Numbered from the stretch's first letter, positions 33,976 to 43,916 are shown. The stretch is DNA of 64,000 nucleotides from Bacillota bacterium (GCA_023414355.1 JAEZOB010000040.1:1-64000); one strand, 5' to 3'. The notes: generated by a model from the sequence alone, not told the origin. Made by a program: numbers and translations.

Positions 33976-34296
33976 ATGCTGAGTAAGATATTTAATATAG
34001 AAACCCTGAATCAGGTGGGAAGATACCTTGTGGGGGAGACGGAACAAAGCAGAATGTCTGCCTGGCAGAAGACACCCCAGCAGATACAGGTCTCTATTCC
34101 GAAGGGAAAACCCTTCGTGGATGAGACAAATAAGATACCTCCGGATAAAAAGGTAGAAACAGAACCGGTCGTGATGATAAAGCAGGAAACTGATTCGGAA
34201 AAATCCGCCTTTAGCCTGCAGGAAGCCATCATCTGGTCTGAGATTCTCGGAAAACCGATGTGTAAACGCAGAACTGACAGGAATCGATTTAGATAG
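33976..34296 (+). CDS. Small protein in the yqfB position
   Basis: The 106-residue product has a polar Pro/Lys-rich middle and a C-terminal segment SLQEAIIWSEILGKPMCKRR that looks like a conserved helix. GAGGTG precedes the ATG. It follows floA by 20 bp, as yqfB does in Bacillus, but it is longer and I cannot confirm homology. Confidence 0.6.
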   Translation: MLSKIFNIETLNQVGRYLVGETEQSRMSAWQKTPQQIQVSIPKGKPFVDETNKIPPDKKVETEPVVMIKQETDSEKSAFSLQEAIIWSEILGKPMCKRRTDRNRFR

Positions 34297-34309
34297 GCGG
34301 GAGTATAAT

Positions 34310-35050
34310 ATGGCGATAAAGGTTATCCTTGTGGAAGATGAAAGCGGTGTCCGTATGCTGCTACGGAAAATAATTGAAAAGAAGGAAGGCTTCGAGATTG
34401 TCGGGGAATGCGACAATTCGGAAGCCGCCATCTCCTTGTTTACCAAAACAAGGGCGGAAGTCGTCTTTCTGGATATCGAAATCAATGGTTCAAGCGGGAT
34501 CGAATGCGCGAAGCAGATCGTCGATCTGGATCCAAAGGCAAAGATTATCTTTGCTACAGCACATTCGGAGTATATGTCCAATGCTTTTGAGGTATATGCC
34601 TTTGATTATCTGGTAAAACCTTTTCCCATGGAAAGGGTAATGCAGACACTGGATAGAATCAAGAGTTTTTCAGAACCGGAGGGAAATGAATCACTGGACA
34701 AAATCATAAAGTTCGAGAAGGGCCTGGAGAAGCTTCTGGTGAAGGGCAGAGAAAGTATGAGCTTTGTGGATATCAGTGAAATCGTCCTTGTCCAGAGAGA
34801 GAACAGCAGTACCGTTATTTATACGGCTAAGGATTCTTTTTCGACTTCCGCCAGTCTTAGTGATATTGAAGCAAAGCTCGACCCGGAGCAATTCATGAGA
34901 AGCCACAAATCGTACCTGATTAATGTATCTAAAATAAAAAAAATCGAGCCCTATGGCAGATGGACCTACATAGTTACCTTCAAGGATATTAGTAAGGACG
35001 CTTTGATGACTGCGGAAAAATTTGAAGAGATTAAGAAACGCTACCTTTAG
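34310..35050 (+). CDS. LytTR-family response regulator
   Basis: The 246-residue protein has a receiver domain (VEDESG, phospho-Asp in VFLDIEING, switch Thr in ATAHSEY, Lys in LVKPFP) and a C-terminal LytTR DNA-binding domain (ISEIVLVQRENSSTVIYT, RSHKSYLINVSKI). LytTR regulators pair with HPK10 kinases, the type found at 31401. The gene follows the floA cluster by 13 bp, so it is probably co-transcribed with it. Confidence 0.88.
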   Translation: MAIKVILVEDESGVRMLLRKIIEKKEGFEIVGECDNSEAAISLFTKTRAEVVFLDIEINGSSGIECAKQIVDLDPKAKIIFATAHSEYMSNAFEVYAFDYLVKPFPMERVMQTLDRIKSFSEPEGNESLDKIIKFEKGLEKLLVKGRESMSFVDISEIVLVQRENSSTVIYTAKDSFSTSASLSDIEAKLDPEQFMRSHKSYLINVSKIKKIEPYGRWTYIVTFKDISKDALMTAEKFEEIKKRYL

Positions 35051-35177
35051 TTATAATTATTCCATCGTCCAGTTTAAGGTGGATAATCAGGCGAAGGCAG
35101 CTAACCATATTTTTCTTCGACTGAATTAAATCAGGACGGGCTGATAAAACAATAGTCAGATAAAACAATAGTAGAAT

Positions 35178-35241
35178 AAAAAATGAACGGAACAGCACTC
35201 CCCAATAGTGTATTGAGGGAATGTTGGTCCGTTCACTTTTT
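35178..35241 (+). terminator. Intrinsic terminator after the LytTR regulator
   Basis: An AAATGAACGGA arm pairs with TCCGTTCA followed by CTTTTTA, with a second CACTCCC/GAGGGAATG-type pairing inside. It lies in a 357-bp gap (35051-35407) with no other gene that I can see. Confidence 0.65.
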
Positions 35242-35407
35242 ATGTTTTACTTATTTTCGGCAGCATCATCCGGATACCTTAGTATGAACGAAAAAGGTTG
35301 ATATACATGGGAAGGAAGCGATATAATTAGGCCTATACTATGAGGATTAGTACAAGGCAGAACTGATTTATTCGTATAGAGTATAAAGATAGCATAGGAG
35401 GGGTAGT

Positions 35408-36439
35408 ATGCTCGCATTAATTGCTGCAGTATCTAAAAATAATGTTATTGGGAACAAGGGACGGATTCCATGGAGAATCAAAGGGGAACAAAAAAAGTTT
35501 CGGGAGCTTACAACCGGGAAGATTGTAATTATAGGTAAACGCTCCTTTGAAGAAATCGGGAGGCCGCTACCTGGTAGAACTACGATTGTGATATCCAACT
35601 CCGTAAGATATGAGTATGAGAACTGTCTGACACTTGGATCCCTGGCAGAGGCTATAGAATATGTGGGGAATCGGGATGCTTATATAGCAGGAGGAGAGCA
35701 GCTTTACAGGGAAGCAATGCCGCTGGCTGACAGATTATATTTGACCAGAGTAGGGCTGGAGGTGGAAGGGGATACCTTCTTTCCCGAGTTTGATACAGAT
35801 CACTTCCAACTGATAGAGGACGTAAAGATCGAAGCGGAAGTACCTTACAACTACCTGACCTACGAGAGAATAGGCTTCCAACCAACGGTGAAAGTCATTG
35901 ATGAGAAGAGCTACATCGCAGAAAGGGGCGGCATATCCATTCGTCTGGCAGAGGAAGCGGATGCCAAGCTTCTATGTGCGTGGTGGAATGACGGTAGGAT
36001 TATGGCTCATGCCGGATTTCCGAACGGCCTGAATACAACAATAGAAGTTATTATAGGCCAGATCACGGACAAGAAGGATGAACGCCGTAGATTAATTTTG
36101 GAATGTGAGCATGTCCGAATCGGAGAGATGAGTTATCTTATTCGGGAAAGCGAAGCCGAGATAGGTATCAAGGTATGCGATAACGCATATCAGGAGAAGG
36201 GAATAGGGACAACTGCGCTCAGAATGTTGATAGAATACCTTTTTTTCGAAAAGAATGTGGATAAGATTCATCTGGATACGAATCTCAAAAATACAAGAGC
36301 ACAGCATGTTTATGAGGATAAAATCGGCTTTCACAGAGGAAAGGTTAATAAAGATTCCTGGAGAGATCAGCTCGGTGTATTACAATCCTTCATCGAGTAT
36401 GATTTAGCAAAAGACGATTATATTCCATTCTCAATATAA
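35408..36439 (+). CDS. Dihydrofolate reductase - GNAT acetyltransferase fusion
   Basis: Residues 1-155 are a complete dihydrofolate reductase: AAVSKNNVIGNKGRIPW, a Glu at the catalytic acid position (KGEQKKF), IIGKRSFEEIGRPLPGRT and IAGGEQLYREA. DHFR reduces dihydrofolate with NADPH. Residues about 175-335 are a GNAT acetyltransferase-like domain with IGIKVCDNAYQEKGIGTTAL (the acetyl-CoA loop) and VYEDKIGFHRG. The single frame is continuous. The acceptor of the acetyl domain is unknown. Confidence 0.82.
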   Translation: MLALIAAVSKNNVIGNKGRIPWRIKGEQKKFRELTTGKIVIIGKRSFEEIGRPLPGRTTIVISNSVRYEYENCLTLGSLAEAIEYVGNRDAYIAGGEQLYREAMPLADRLYLTRVGLEVEGDTFFPEFDTDHFQLIEDVKIEAEVPYNYLTYERIGFQPTVKVIDEKSYIAERGGISIRLAEEADAKLLCAWWNDGRIMAHAGFPNGLNTTIEVIIGQITDKKDERRRLILECEHVRIGEMSYLIRESEAEIGIKVCDNAYQEKGIGTTALRMLIEYLFFEKNVDKIHLDTNLKNTRAQHVYEDKIGFHRGKVNKDSWRDQLGVLQSFIEYDLAKDDYIPFSI

Positions 36440-36669
36440 TGTGGTATGCTATGAAAATATAGTCCAATGATACTATTTTGGGTCTATTTTATCATTTCGA
36501 AGGATTGACATACCTCTAAAATTAACTTAAGATTTTATATAAAGAAATTTATCGATTTATGCGGGAAATACATGTAGTAAGGTTCTTTCATAAAGATTTC
36601 TAAAATAATATTCATGATGACATAGCACTAGATTAGCAGCATGGCAGTCATAAGAGGCAGGTATTTCAA

Positions 36670-37377
36670 ATGAAAAAGGTAGAAATAGCTCAGGGAATAG
36701 TTCAGTTTATCTTTGAACCGACCGCCCATTTTCTGTATGGGAATAACATCATAGCAGTCCTCAGGGGAAAAAAGGCACTGCTGATTGATACCGGTTTTGA
36801 TTTCCAGATAGCTCAGGTAATTGAAGAATTGAATAGGGAGCGTATAATCATAGAGAAAGTGATTCTGTCACATTTTCATCAGGGACATGTAGGAGGACTA
36901 AAAGCATTGCAGGGTGTTACTGTTTATGGAAGTGGTTATTTTAAACAGACATTGGAACAGTGGTGCCCGGCCGAAGAAATGAATTACTATACTCCAACCA
37001 TTTTGGTTGAGAGGATAAAAAGGATAAAATACGGCAGCCATGTTGTTGAAATTCTATCCAATCCAGGACAGACCGTCTGTACACTTATGATCAGGATAGA
37101 CGATACCATCCTGTACGTCGCTGACGAACTGATTTATTCTGCGGACGAGGCACTTGTTCTACCAAACGTTACAAAGGATAATATGATTAATCATTATGTG
37201 TCGGTATATAATCTGTCTAAATTCTCTCGGGCTACCATTGTTCCCGGACATGGTCCGGCGATTACCGATTCTGTGAAGATTGAGCAGGATATTAGGAACG
37301 TATGTCATTTCTTGAGTGAAATCATAAGTCATGAGGAAGAAATATCCGTACCGACAGTCACAAGATATGCATGCTAG
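36670..37377 (+). CDS. Metallo-beta-lactamase-fold hydrolase, altered metal motif
   Basis: The 235-residue protein has the MBL fold: LLIDTGFDFQI, SHFHQGHVGGL in place of the usual HxHxDH, NPGQTVCTLMI, YVADELIY and VPGHGPA. The Asp of the HxHxDH motif is Gly, so the second metal site may be impaired. Substrate unknown. It converges with the AraC regulator gene, with three bases between them. Confidence 0.75.
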   Translation: MKKVEIAQGIVQFIFEPTAHFLYGNNIIAVLRGKKALLIDTGFDFQIAQVIEELNRERIIIEKVILSHFHQGHVGGLKALQGVTVYGSGYFKQTLEQWCPAEEMNYYTPTILVERIKRIKYGSHVVEILSNPGQTVCTLMIRIDDTILYVADELIYSADEALVLPNVTKDNMINHYVSVYNLSKFSRATIVPGHGPAITDSVKIEQDIRNVCHFLSEIISHEEEISVPTVTRYAC

Positions 37378-37380
37378 AAT

Positions 37381-38151
37381 TTAAACCTCTTTTCTGTTCT
37401 GTAGGTTTTTGATGTATTCCTTGGGGGAGATACCGGTAAGCTTTTTAAAGGTTTTGGCAAAATAACTGCTGTCATTATAACCTACTCGGAAGGCCACTTC
37501 TGTAATGTTATCCATCTCCGTCTCAAAATAATATTTGGATAATTCAATCCGCTGATGATTGATATAATTAATCAACGGCATCCCGGTCTCTTCCTTAAAA
37601 ATACGGGAAAGATAGCTGGGATTGACTCCAAGATGGGAGCCCATCTCCGTCAAACTGATATCCTTTGTGATGTTACAAGTAAGATAACGGATGGTTTCCT
37701 TAATGATGTCACTGTAAGTCAGGGTTGAGAAATTAGCTACGGCACTCGTATATTCGAGTGCCATTTCTTTAGGCAGAATATTACGAAGGTATTCTCTCGA
37801 GGTAGCCCCTTCGATAATCAGAGCAAATTTCTCTGATATCGTATGAAGATACGCAATAGGAAGACCACCTTTCTGTGCAGCTATTCTTAACAAGGTATTC
37901 AAAATAATTGCAAGATTCTTGCCCTGGCGGATGGGATCCTGAGGGAGCCTCTGATCCATATGTGAGGTTCTTTCCGACATGGTCACCGAGTCATAGATTT
38001 CTTCTACTTTTTTAATGTCTCCTTTTTGGACGGCAGACATCATTTCTTTCTCAAATCGATACATATTTTCTATAACCGAGATATCCTCATAGGTTAACTG
38101 AATATCCGGTAAGCAGTATACAGGTGGCTTCGTTATTCCTTTTCCCTCCAT
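37381..38151 (-). CDS. AraC-family transcriptional regulator
   Basis: The C-terminal 100 residues are the two-helix-turn-helix AraC domain (SLTEMGSHLGVNPSYLSRIF; VAFRVGYNDSSYFAKTFKK; TGISPKEYIKN). The N-terminal 150 residues are helical with no cupin visible. It is divergent from the GGDEF gene at 38388, and may regulate it. Confidence 0.85.
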   Translation of the reverse strand: MEGKGITKPPVYCLPDIQLTYEDISVIENMYRFEKEMMSAVQKGDIKKVEEIYDSVTMSERTSHMDQRLPQDPIRQGKNLAIILNTLLRIAAQKGGLPIAYLHTISEKFALIIEGATSREYLRNILPKEMALEYTSAVANFSTLTYSDIIKETIRYLTCNITKDISLTEMGSHLGVNPSYLSRIFKEETGMPLINYINHQRIELSKYYFETEMDNITEVAFRVGYNDSSYFAKTFKKLTGISPKEYIKNLQNRKEV

Positions 38152-38387
38152 AGTGTTCCCTCCCCCATTTCATTCGAATGACCCATGTGCAATAAAAATC
38201 CCCCATTTCCTGCACAAGTTATTAATATAATTATCTTCTGTCGAAATATATGTAAATTATAGTCGATTTATGGACAAAATGCAATGAGAAGGACGCATCA
38301 TTGTAATTCCTAAATAATTATATTATCATTCTAATATGGGAATTTTGTATCCTACAGCTAATAACGGAATATATCTGGAAGTGGGGG

Positions 38388-40277
38388 ATGGCTGTGCTTG
38401 GAAATAAAAGAAAGACAATCGGAGTATTCCTTTCTCAGGTGAATGAAGATTACCAGGACATACTGAGCAGGGGAATTATTACCAAAGCAAAGGAACTGGA
38501 CTATAACGTTGCATTTTTTACGAATTTCGGAGGTTATGGACAGCCTTCCTATGATATCGGAGAATTTGCTATTACGAAACTCCCATATTACGAGGGACTT
38601 GATGGGATCATTCTAGCTCCGGACACGATGGTACTACAGAATCTGGAGAATTCTTATAAAGAGAATATTATTAAGAGAAGTCATTGCCCTGTTGTCAGTG
38701 TACGTAGAGAGACGAAGGAGTTCCATAATGTACTCATTGATGATTATACCGTGATGGAGAATTTGATTCATCACATGATTGAGGTACATCATTTTACTAA
38801 AATCAATTTTCTAGCCGGTCCGAAGGGATTTCCGGATTCGGATAAAAGGCTTGCTGCATATAAAAAGATATTATCGGAGCATCAGCTTCCAACAGAGGAA
38901 GATAGAATTTATTATGGGGACTTCTGGAAATATACCGGTGCCCAGGCCGTGGAATACTGGCTGAAGAACTCAGAAGAAATGCCACAGGCTATTATCTGTG
39001 CGAACGATTTTATGGCACTCACGGTCTGCGATGCTCTCGCAGAGAGAGGGATTCTGGTTCCGGAAGACATCTCTGTAACCGGCTGTGATGACATAGAGGA
39101 ATGTGCGGAATATATACCATCGTTGACCAGTATTCGTATGCCTGTATTTGAGATGGGAATGGAAGCGGTAGCCGTTCTTCATAACCTGAATCAGGGTCGG
39201 GAACAGCCAAGGAACACATATCTTAAAGCAGTTACCATTTATCGGGCGTCCTGCGGGTGCAAAAAGGTCAGATGCCAGGAGGGCAACAGCCGCAGAAAAT
39301 ATCAGATTGCCGCAAAAGAGAATATGAAGCGAGCGATTACCCGAAATGCCTATATGTCTACAGACCTGACCGGACTTACGAAGCTGGAGGACATCAACGA
39401 GAAAATCTGGGCTTATGTCTATGAGAACATGAACTTTACTCATTTCTGCCTCTGCCTGAGAAAAAATTGGGAAAAATATAGCAAAAAAGAGCAGCAGGAG
39501 TCTGAGGATAAGGATTGGATGATGGAAATTGGCTTTAAAAATCGTGTCGGTTACAGCAAGCTGCATTGTTCCGGCGAGGAGCTGATTCCTCCGGAGCTGA
39601 CAGAGGATAAGCCTATGGTATACTATTTTGCCATGCTGCATCATCAGGATCATAACTTCGGCTATGTAGGGATTAGTTTTGATGCGGTACAGACTTATAT
39701 GCTGACCTTTCAGGCATGGCTGATCAATGTAAGTAACGCACTTGAGAATGTAAGGGTTCACAGTGAATTGAACCGATTGATTAACCGACTGGAGGAGACC
39801 TCCATCCGGGATGAGCTGACCGGTCTTTATAACCGGAGGGCATTGAATACGATCGGACGCAGGCATCTGAAACAATGTGCGGAGGCTGGATCCAGGCTAA
39901 TGGTATTTACCGCAGACATGGATAAATTAAAATACATAAACGATAAATTCGGGCATGCGTACGGTGACGTAGCACTGAAGGTGGTGGCTGACGCGATGCT
40001 TCAAGCGGCTCAGAATAATGAAATCTGCATCAGGCTCGGCGGAGATGAATTTATGGCAATCGGCATGGATTACGATGATAGCAAGTTGGAACGTTTTATA
40101 AAACGTTTTGAGGAAGCACTTAACCGCTTCAATTTCATCAAGGACTATGACTTCAGTGTTCATGTCAGCTATGGAAGCCACCTGATCTATCCGGGGGAAG
40201 AGACCTCAATTGAGAGCTGTCTCGGGGTTGCCGATAAGCTTATGTATCGGCAGAAGAATGAAAAGGACAATAGGTAA
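38388..40277 (+). CDS. LacI-type sensor domain - GGDEF diguanylate cyclase (paralogue 1)
   Basis: The 629-residue protein joins a periplasmic-binding-protein-like domain (about 8-290; KTIGVFLSQVNEDYQDIL, AIICANDFMALTVCDAL, VPEDISVTGCDD) to a helical linker and a C-terminal GGDEF domain (DELTGLYNRRAL, RLGGDEFMAIG). It has no LacI HTH and no signal peptide, so it should bind a cytoplasmic ligand and make cyclic-di-GMP. The GGDEF motif is intact. The ATG at 38388 lies only a few bases after a G-run; GTG 38394 is an alternative. Confidence 0.85.
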   Translation: MAVLGNKRKTIGVFLSQVNEDYQDILSRGIITKAKELDYNVAFFTNFGGYGQPSYDIGEFAITKLPYYEGLDGIILAPDTMVLQNLENSYKENIIKRSHCPVVSVRRETKEFHNVLIDDYTVMENLIHHMIEVHHFTKINFLAGPKGFPDSDKRLAAYKKILSEHQLPTEEDRIYYGDFWKYTGAQAVEYWLKNSEEMPQAIICANDFMALTVCDALAERGILVPEDISVTGCDDIEECAEYIPSLTSIRMPVFEMGMEAVAVLHNLNQGREQPRNTYLKAVTIYRASCGCKKVRCQEGNSRRKYQIAAKENMKRAITRNAYMSTDLTGLTKLEDINEKIWAYVYENMNFTHFCLCLRKNWEKYSKKEQQESEDKDWMMEIGFKNRVGYSKLHCSGEELIPPELTEDKPMVYYFAMLHHQDHNFGYVGISFDAVQTYMLTFQAWLINVSNALENVRVHSELNRLINRLEETSIRDELTGLYNRRALNTIGRRHLKQCAEAGSRLMVFTADMDKLKYINDKFGHAYGDVALKVVADAMLQAAQNNEICIRLGGDEFMAIGMDYDDSKLERFIKRFEEALNRFNFIKDYDFSVHVSYGSHLIYPGEETSIESCLGVADKLMYRQKNEKDNR

Positions 40278-40298
40278 AAGATTAATAAAAAGGTACTG

Positions 40299-40340
40299 CA
40301 GGCTGTCACAGAGGGATATAATTCACTCTGTAACAGCCTG
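40299..40340 (+). terminator. Terminator-like hairpin
   Basis: CAGGCTGT-CACAGAG pairs with CTCTGT-ACAGCCTG around GGATATAATTCA; TTTATAATTT follows. It lies between the two GGDEF paralogues. Confidence 0.6.
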
Positions 40341-40491
40341 TTTATAATTTATATCTTAAGATTTCATGAAAATATCATTTTTGAAATCTTTGTACAACTT
40401 GTTTTTAGTCAAAACTTGTTATATAGTGATAATGTACTAATAATTTGGCTTGTTTATCACTATTGTTTATATTAAAGAACAGGTGAGGGAA

Positions 40492-42420
40492 ATGTATAAA
40501 AATAATCGGAAAACAATCGGCGTCTTTGTTACGCAGGTCCATCAGGAATATCAAAGGGTATTAGGTACCGGGATTAATAAAAGAGCGAAAGAACTGGGGT
40601 ATAATGTTGCTTATTTCTCTAATTTCTTAGGATATGGAGAATTTCAATATGAAAACGGCGAGCGTAACATTGCGCTGCTTCCTTGGTATGAGGATCTGGA
40701 TGGGATTATCCTCCTGCAGGACACAATGTTTGTTCAGGGATTTGACGAACAGATACGGGATCATGTCAAAAGATTCGCGGACTGTCCTGTTGTAAGTATA
40801 AGGCAAAAATCTGAGGAGTTTTATAACGTCCTAGTGGAGGATTCCTCGATATTAGACGATATTGTAAAGCACTTTATCATAGACCATGGCTATAAAAAGA
40901 TCAATTTTCTGACCGGACCGAAGGAGAACCCTGTATCTCTGGAGCGTGTGAATTCTTACCGTAGGATCATGAAGGAGTATAACCTGGATGTGAAGGAAGA
41001 GCAGATTTTCTTCGGTGATTTCTGGAAGTTCCTTGCATATGATGCGGTAAATTACTGGCTTTCCAATCCGGAGCTGGTACCGGAGGCTATCATCTGTGCC
41101 AATGACTATATGGCAATTACAGTCTGCAATGCTCTTGCCGAAAAGGGGATGGCCGTTCCGAGAGACATTGCCGTATCCGGGTGTGATAATGTTGTAGTAA
41201 CAGAGGATTTCAGCCCTACGATTACCACCGCAGGGATCCCGGTCTACGAGATGGGAATTGAGGCGGTTGATAAGATCGACAGGTGTAATCGCGGCATTCA
41301 AGAAAAACAAACCAGTTTCCTCCCCACCATAACCGCTATTCGGGAATCCTGTGGATGTTATAGACAGCGTCCCAGTGAGGAGATGACCCTTCGTAGAAAT
41401 CACATCATCAAGGATTTGGATGCTGCAGATAAAGCGATTTATAATAATGCTTTTATGTCAGTAGAGCTGACAAATGTAAAGAACGTGGATGAGCTTAACA
41501 GGAAGTTGGCATCCTATACGTATATGAACGAGGGATTTTCAAGCTTCTATATGTGTTTGTATAAGAACTGGGAGGATTTTAGGCAGGAGGAGAAGACGGA
41601 TTATACAAATAAAGAGGATATGTTTCTGGAACTAGGAATCAGAAACGGTGAGTGGCTGCGGAAGACGGAATTCTCCAGAAGAGAGCTCATTCCGGCCATT
41701 TATACGGAGGATAAGCCACAGATCTTTTATTTCAACATGCTCCATTATCAGGAGATCTGTTATGGATATACGGCGATCAGCTTTTACAATGATCAGTCAT
41801 ATCAGGCATCCTATCAGGGATGGCTGATCAATATATGTAACGCTCTGGAGAATATCAGAATTCACAATATGCTGAACCGACTGGTCAGTCGTCTGGAAGA
41901 TATGTATATCAAAGATGAGCTGACAGGGTTATATAACCGTCGCGCCTTAGCGCAGCTTGCTCAGAAATATCTGGAGCTGTGTGTCAAGAATCAAAGTAAG
42001 CTGATGGTTTTTTCAGCGGATATGGATAAGTTAAAATTTATCAATGATAACTTTGGACATTCCTTTGGAGATGTGGCTATTAAAGCAGTTGCGGATGCTC
42101 TTATGCATGCTGCGAAGGATGATGAGATCTGTATCAGGGTCAGCGGAGATGAATTTGTCGTTATCGGTATGGAGTATGACCAACTTAAGATGGAGGAATT
42201 CATCACGAATTTCGAAGAGTATCTGGATCAATATAACCTCTCCAGCAATTTACCGTTTAAGGTTCATGTAAGCTTTGGCTGGAGTATAGTAAAACCGAGT
42301 GCCGGTGTGAATTTGGAGGATTATCTGATTATTTCGGATTCGAAAATGTATCAGCAGAAGTATCAGAAGGAGGCGCTCCTTTTAAAGCGCAGGGGCGAGC
42401 TGATGGAGCCGGAGCAATAG
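40492..42420 (+). CDS. LacI-type sensor domain - GGDEF protein (paralogue 2, SGDEF)
   Basis: The 642-residue protein has the same plan as its neighbour: KTIGVFVTQVHQEYQRVLG, AIICANDYMAITVCNAL, VPRDIAVSGCDN, then DELTGLYNRRALAQL. The active-site motif is RVSGDEFVVIG, with Ser at the first Gly, a change tolerated in some cyclases. ATG 40492 is used because GGTGAGGGA precedes it. The pair arose by tandem duplication and has diverged in the sensor domain. Confidence 0.85.
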   Translation: MYKNNRKTIGVFVTQVHQEYQRVLGTGINKRAKELGYNVAYFSNFLGYGEFQYENGERNIALLPWYEDLDGIILLQDTMFVQGFDEQIRDHVKRFADCPVVSIRQKSEEFYNVLVEDSSILDDIVKHFIIDHGYKKINFLTGPKENPVSLERVNSYRRIMKEYNLDVKEEQIFFGDFWKFLAYDAVNYWLSNPELVPEAIICANDYMAITVCNALAEKGMAVPRDIAVSGCDNVVVTEDFSPTITTAGIPVYEMGIEAVDKIDRCNRGIQEKQTSFLPTITAIRESCGCYRQRPSEEMTLRRNHIIKDLDAADKAIYNNAFMSVELTNVKNVDELNRKLASYTYMNEGFSSFYMCLYKNWEDFRQEEKTDYTNKEDMFLELGIRNGEWLRKTEFSRRELIPAIYTEDKPQIFYFNMLHYQEICYGYTAISFYNDQSYQASYQGWLINICNALENIRIHNMLNRLVSRLEDMYIKDELTGLYNRRALAQLAQKYLELCVKNQSKLMVFSADMDKLKFINDNFGHSFGDVAIKAVADALMHAAKDDEICIRVSGDEFVVIGMEYDQLKMEEFITNFEEYLDQYNLSSNLPFKVHVSFGWSIVKPSAGVNLEDYLIISDSKMYQQKYQKEALLLKRRGELMEPEQ

Positions 42421-42421
42421 T

Positions 42422-43915
42422 ATGGAAAGAAAATGGGAAAAATCAGACAGATTATATGATAAATTAGCGGATTACGGGAAAGAGGATTATTATCCGCTGC
42501 ATATGCCGGGGCATAAACGCAATACCTCTCTGTGCCGGATGGAGAATCCTTATGAAATAGATATTACAGAGATAGAAGGCTTTGATAACCTCCATCAGCC
42601 GGAGGGAGTACTTTTATCTCTTGCCGAGCGGATTGCAGGGCTATTTGGTTCGAAGAAGGCCTACCCATTGGTGAATGGCAGTACTGCCGGGATTCTGACC
42701 GGCATTATGGCTGCAACCCGGCGAGGAGATCAGGTGCTGCTGGCAAGAAATTCCCATAAGTCAATTTATCACGGAATTATCCTCGGTGGATTGGTTCCGG
42801 AATATATTTATCCACAAAAAGTCGAAGGAATGACAGCACTTGGTGGATTTCTTCCTTCCGATATCGAGAAGGCGTTGATAAAGAATCAAAAAATTAAATT
42901 GGTGATCATAATCTCTCCCTCCTACGAAGGAGTAGTATCGGATATCAAGACGATTGCTGAAATCGCTCATAGACATGGGGCGCGACTGTTGGTTGATGAG
43001 GCTCACGGCGCCCATTTCAGTTTTCATGATCTGCTTCCCGTTAGTGCCGTAAGGCTTGGTGCGGATCTTGTCATTCAGAGTCTTCATAAAACACTACCGG
43101 CATTTACCCAGACGGCGGTGTTGCATTCCAATTGCGAAGAGTTGAATACCAAAATTGAGAAATATCTTGCAATTCATCAGAGCAGCAGTCCTTCGTATCT
43201 GTTGATGTCAGGAATCGACCAGTGTATCGGTTTGCTGGAGGACCATAAACAGGGGCTCTTTGAGGAATACCTTAAGCGACTTGACAGAGTTACTCAAGAC
43301 CTTGCTCATTTGAAGCACTTCCGGCTGCTTGGCAAGGAGCTGATAGGAGTTAGCGGAGTATACGCACTGGACCCTTCCAAGCTGACGGTAATCATTCAGG
43401 ATGGGATTCTTGCCGGTAAGGAATTATCCGAGCTTCTATATCAGAGATATCATCTAGTGCTAGAGATGTCTGCATCAGACTATGTTCTTGGCATGACCAG
43501 TATCTGCGACACTGAGGAAGGTCTCAGAAGATTCGTGAAAGCGATGACCGAAATAGATCGCGATTTAGAGGAAGGACGGCTGCCTCAAAAAACGTCAGCC
43601 GGACAGTATAGCGGAAGAAAGAACCTGCTTTATGAACAGACAAGTTTCCAGCCGGTAATGAAGCTACTTCCCGTAGAGGCTTTCGAACAACCTACCGAAA
43701 CAGTAGATTTCATAATGAGTGATCATCGGTGCAGTGCATCCTTTGTATGTCTTTTTCCTCCCGGACAGCCGATACTGGCACCGGGAGAGATCATCACGAA
43801 TGATTTGATTGACTATGTCATGGACATGAAACAGCAGGGAATAACAGTGACAGGTTTAACCGGACCTGATCAGGATAGAATAGAAGTGATCTGGGAGACA
43901 GAAAGGATATTGTAA
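42422..43915 (+). CDS. PLP-dependent Orn/Lys/Arg decarboxylase
   Basis: The 497-residue enzyme decarboxylates a basic amino acid for polyamine synthesis. It shows the family start YPLHMPGHKRN, VDEAHGAHFSF and the PLP-lysine segment QSLHKTLPAFTQTA. The position upstream of the kinase-yaaR-holB set matches yaaO (SpeA-like) in Bacillus. It follows the GGDEF gene with a one-base gap. The substrate among Lys, Arg and Orn cannot be told. Confidence 0.88.
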   Translation: MERKWEKSDRLYDKLADYGKEDYYPLHMPGHKRNTSLCRMENPYEIDITEIEGFDNLHQPEGVLLSLAERIAGLFGSKKAYPLVNGSTAGILTGIMAATRRGDQVLLARNSHKSIYHGIILGGLVPEYIYPQKVEGMTALGGFLPSDIEKALIKNQKIKLVIIISPSYEGVVSDIKTIAEIAHRHGARLLVDEAHGAHFSFHDLLPVSAVRLGADLVIQSLHKTLPAFTQTAVLHSNCEELNTKIEKYLAIHQSSSPSYLLMSGIDQCIGLLEDHKQGLFEEYLKRLDRVTQDLAHLKHFRLLGKELIGVSGVYALDPSKLTVIIQDGILAGKELSELLYQRYHLVLEMSASDYVLGMTSICDTEEGLRRFVKAMTEIDRDLEEGRLPQKTSAGQYSGRKNLLYEQTSFQPVMKLLPVEAFEQPTETVDFIMSDHRCSASFVCLFPPGQPILAPGEIITNDLIDYVMDMKQQGITVTGLTGPDQDRIEVIWETERIL

Positions 43916-43916
43916 T

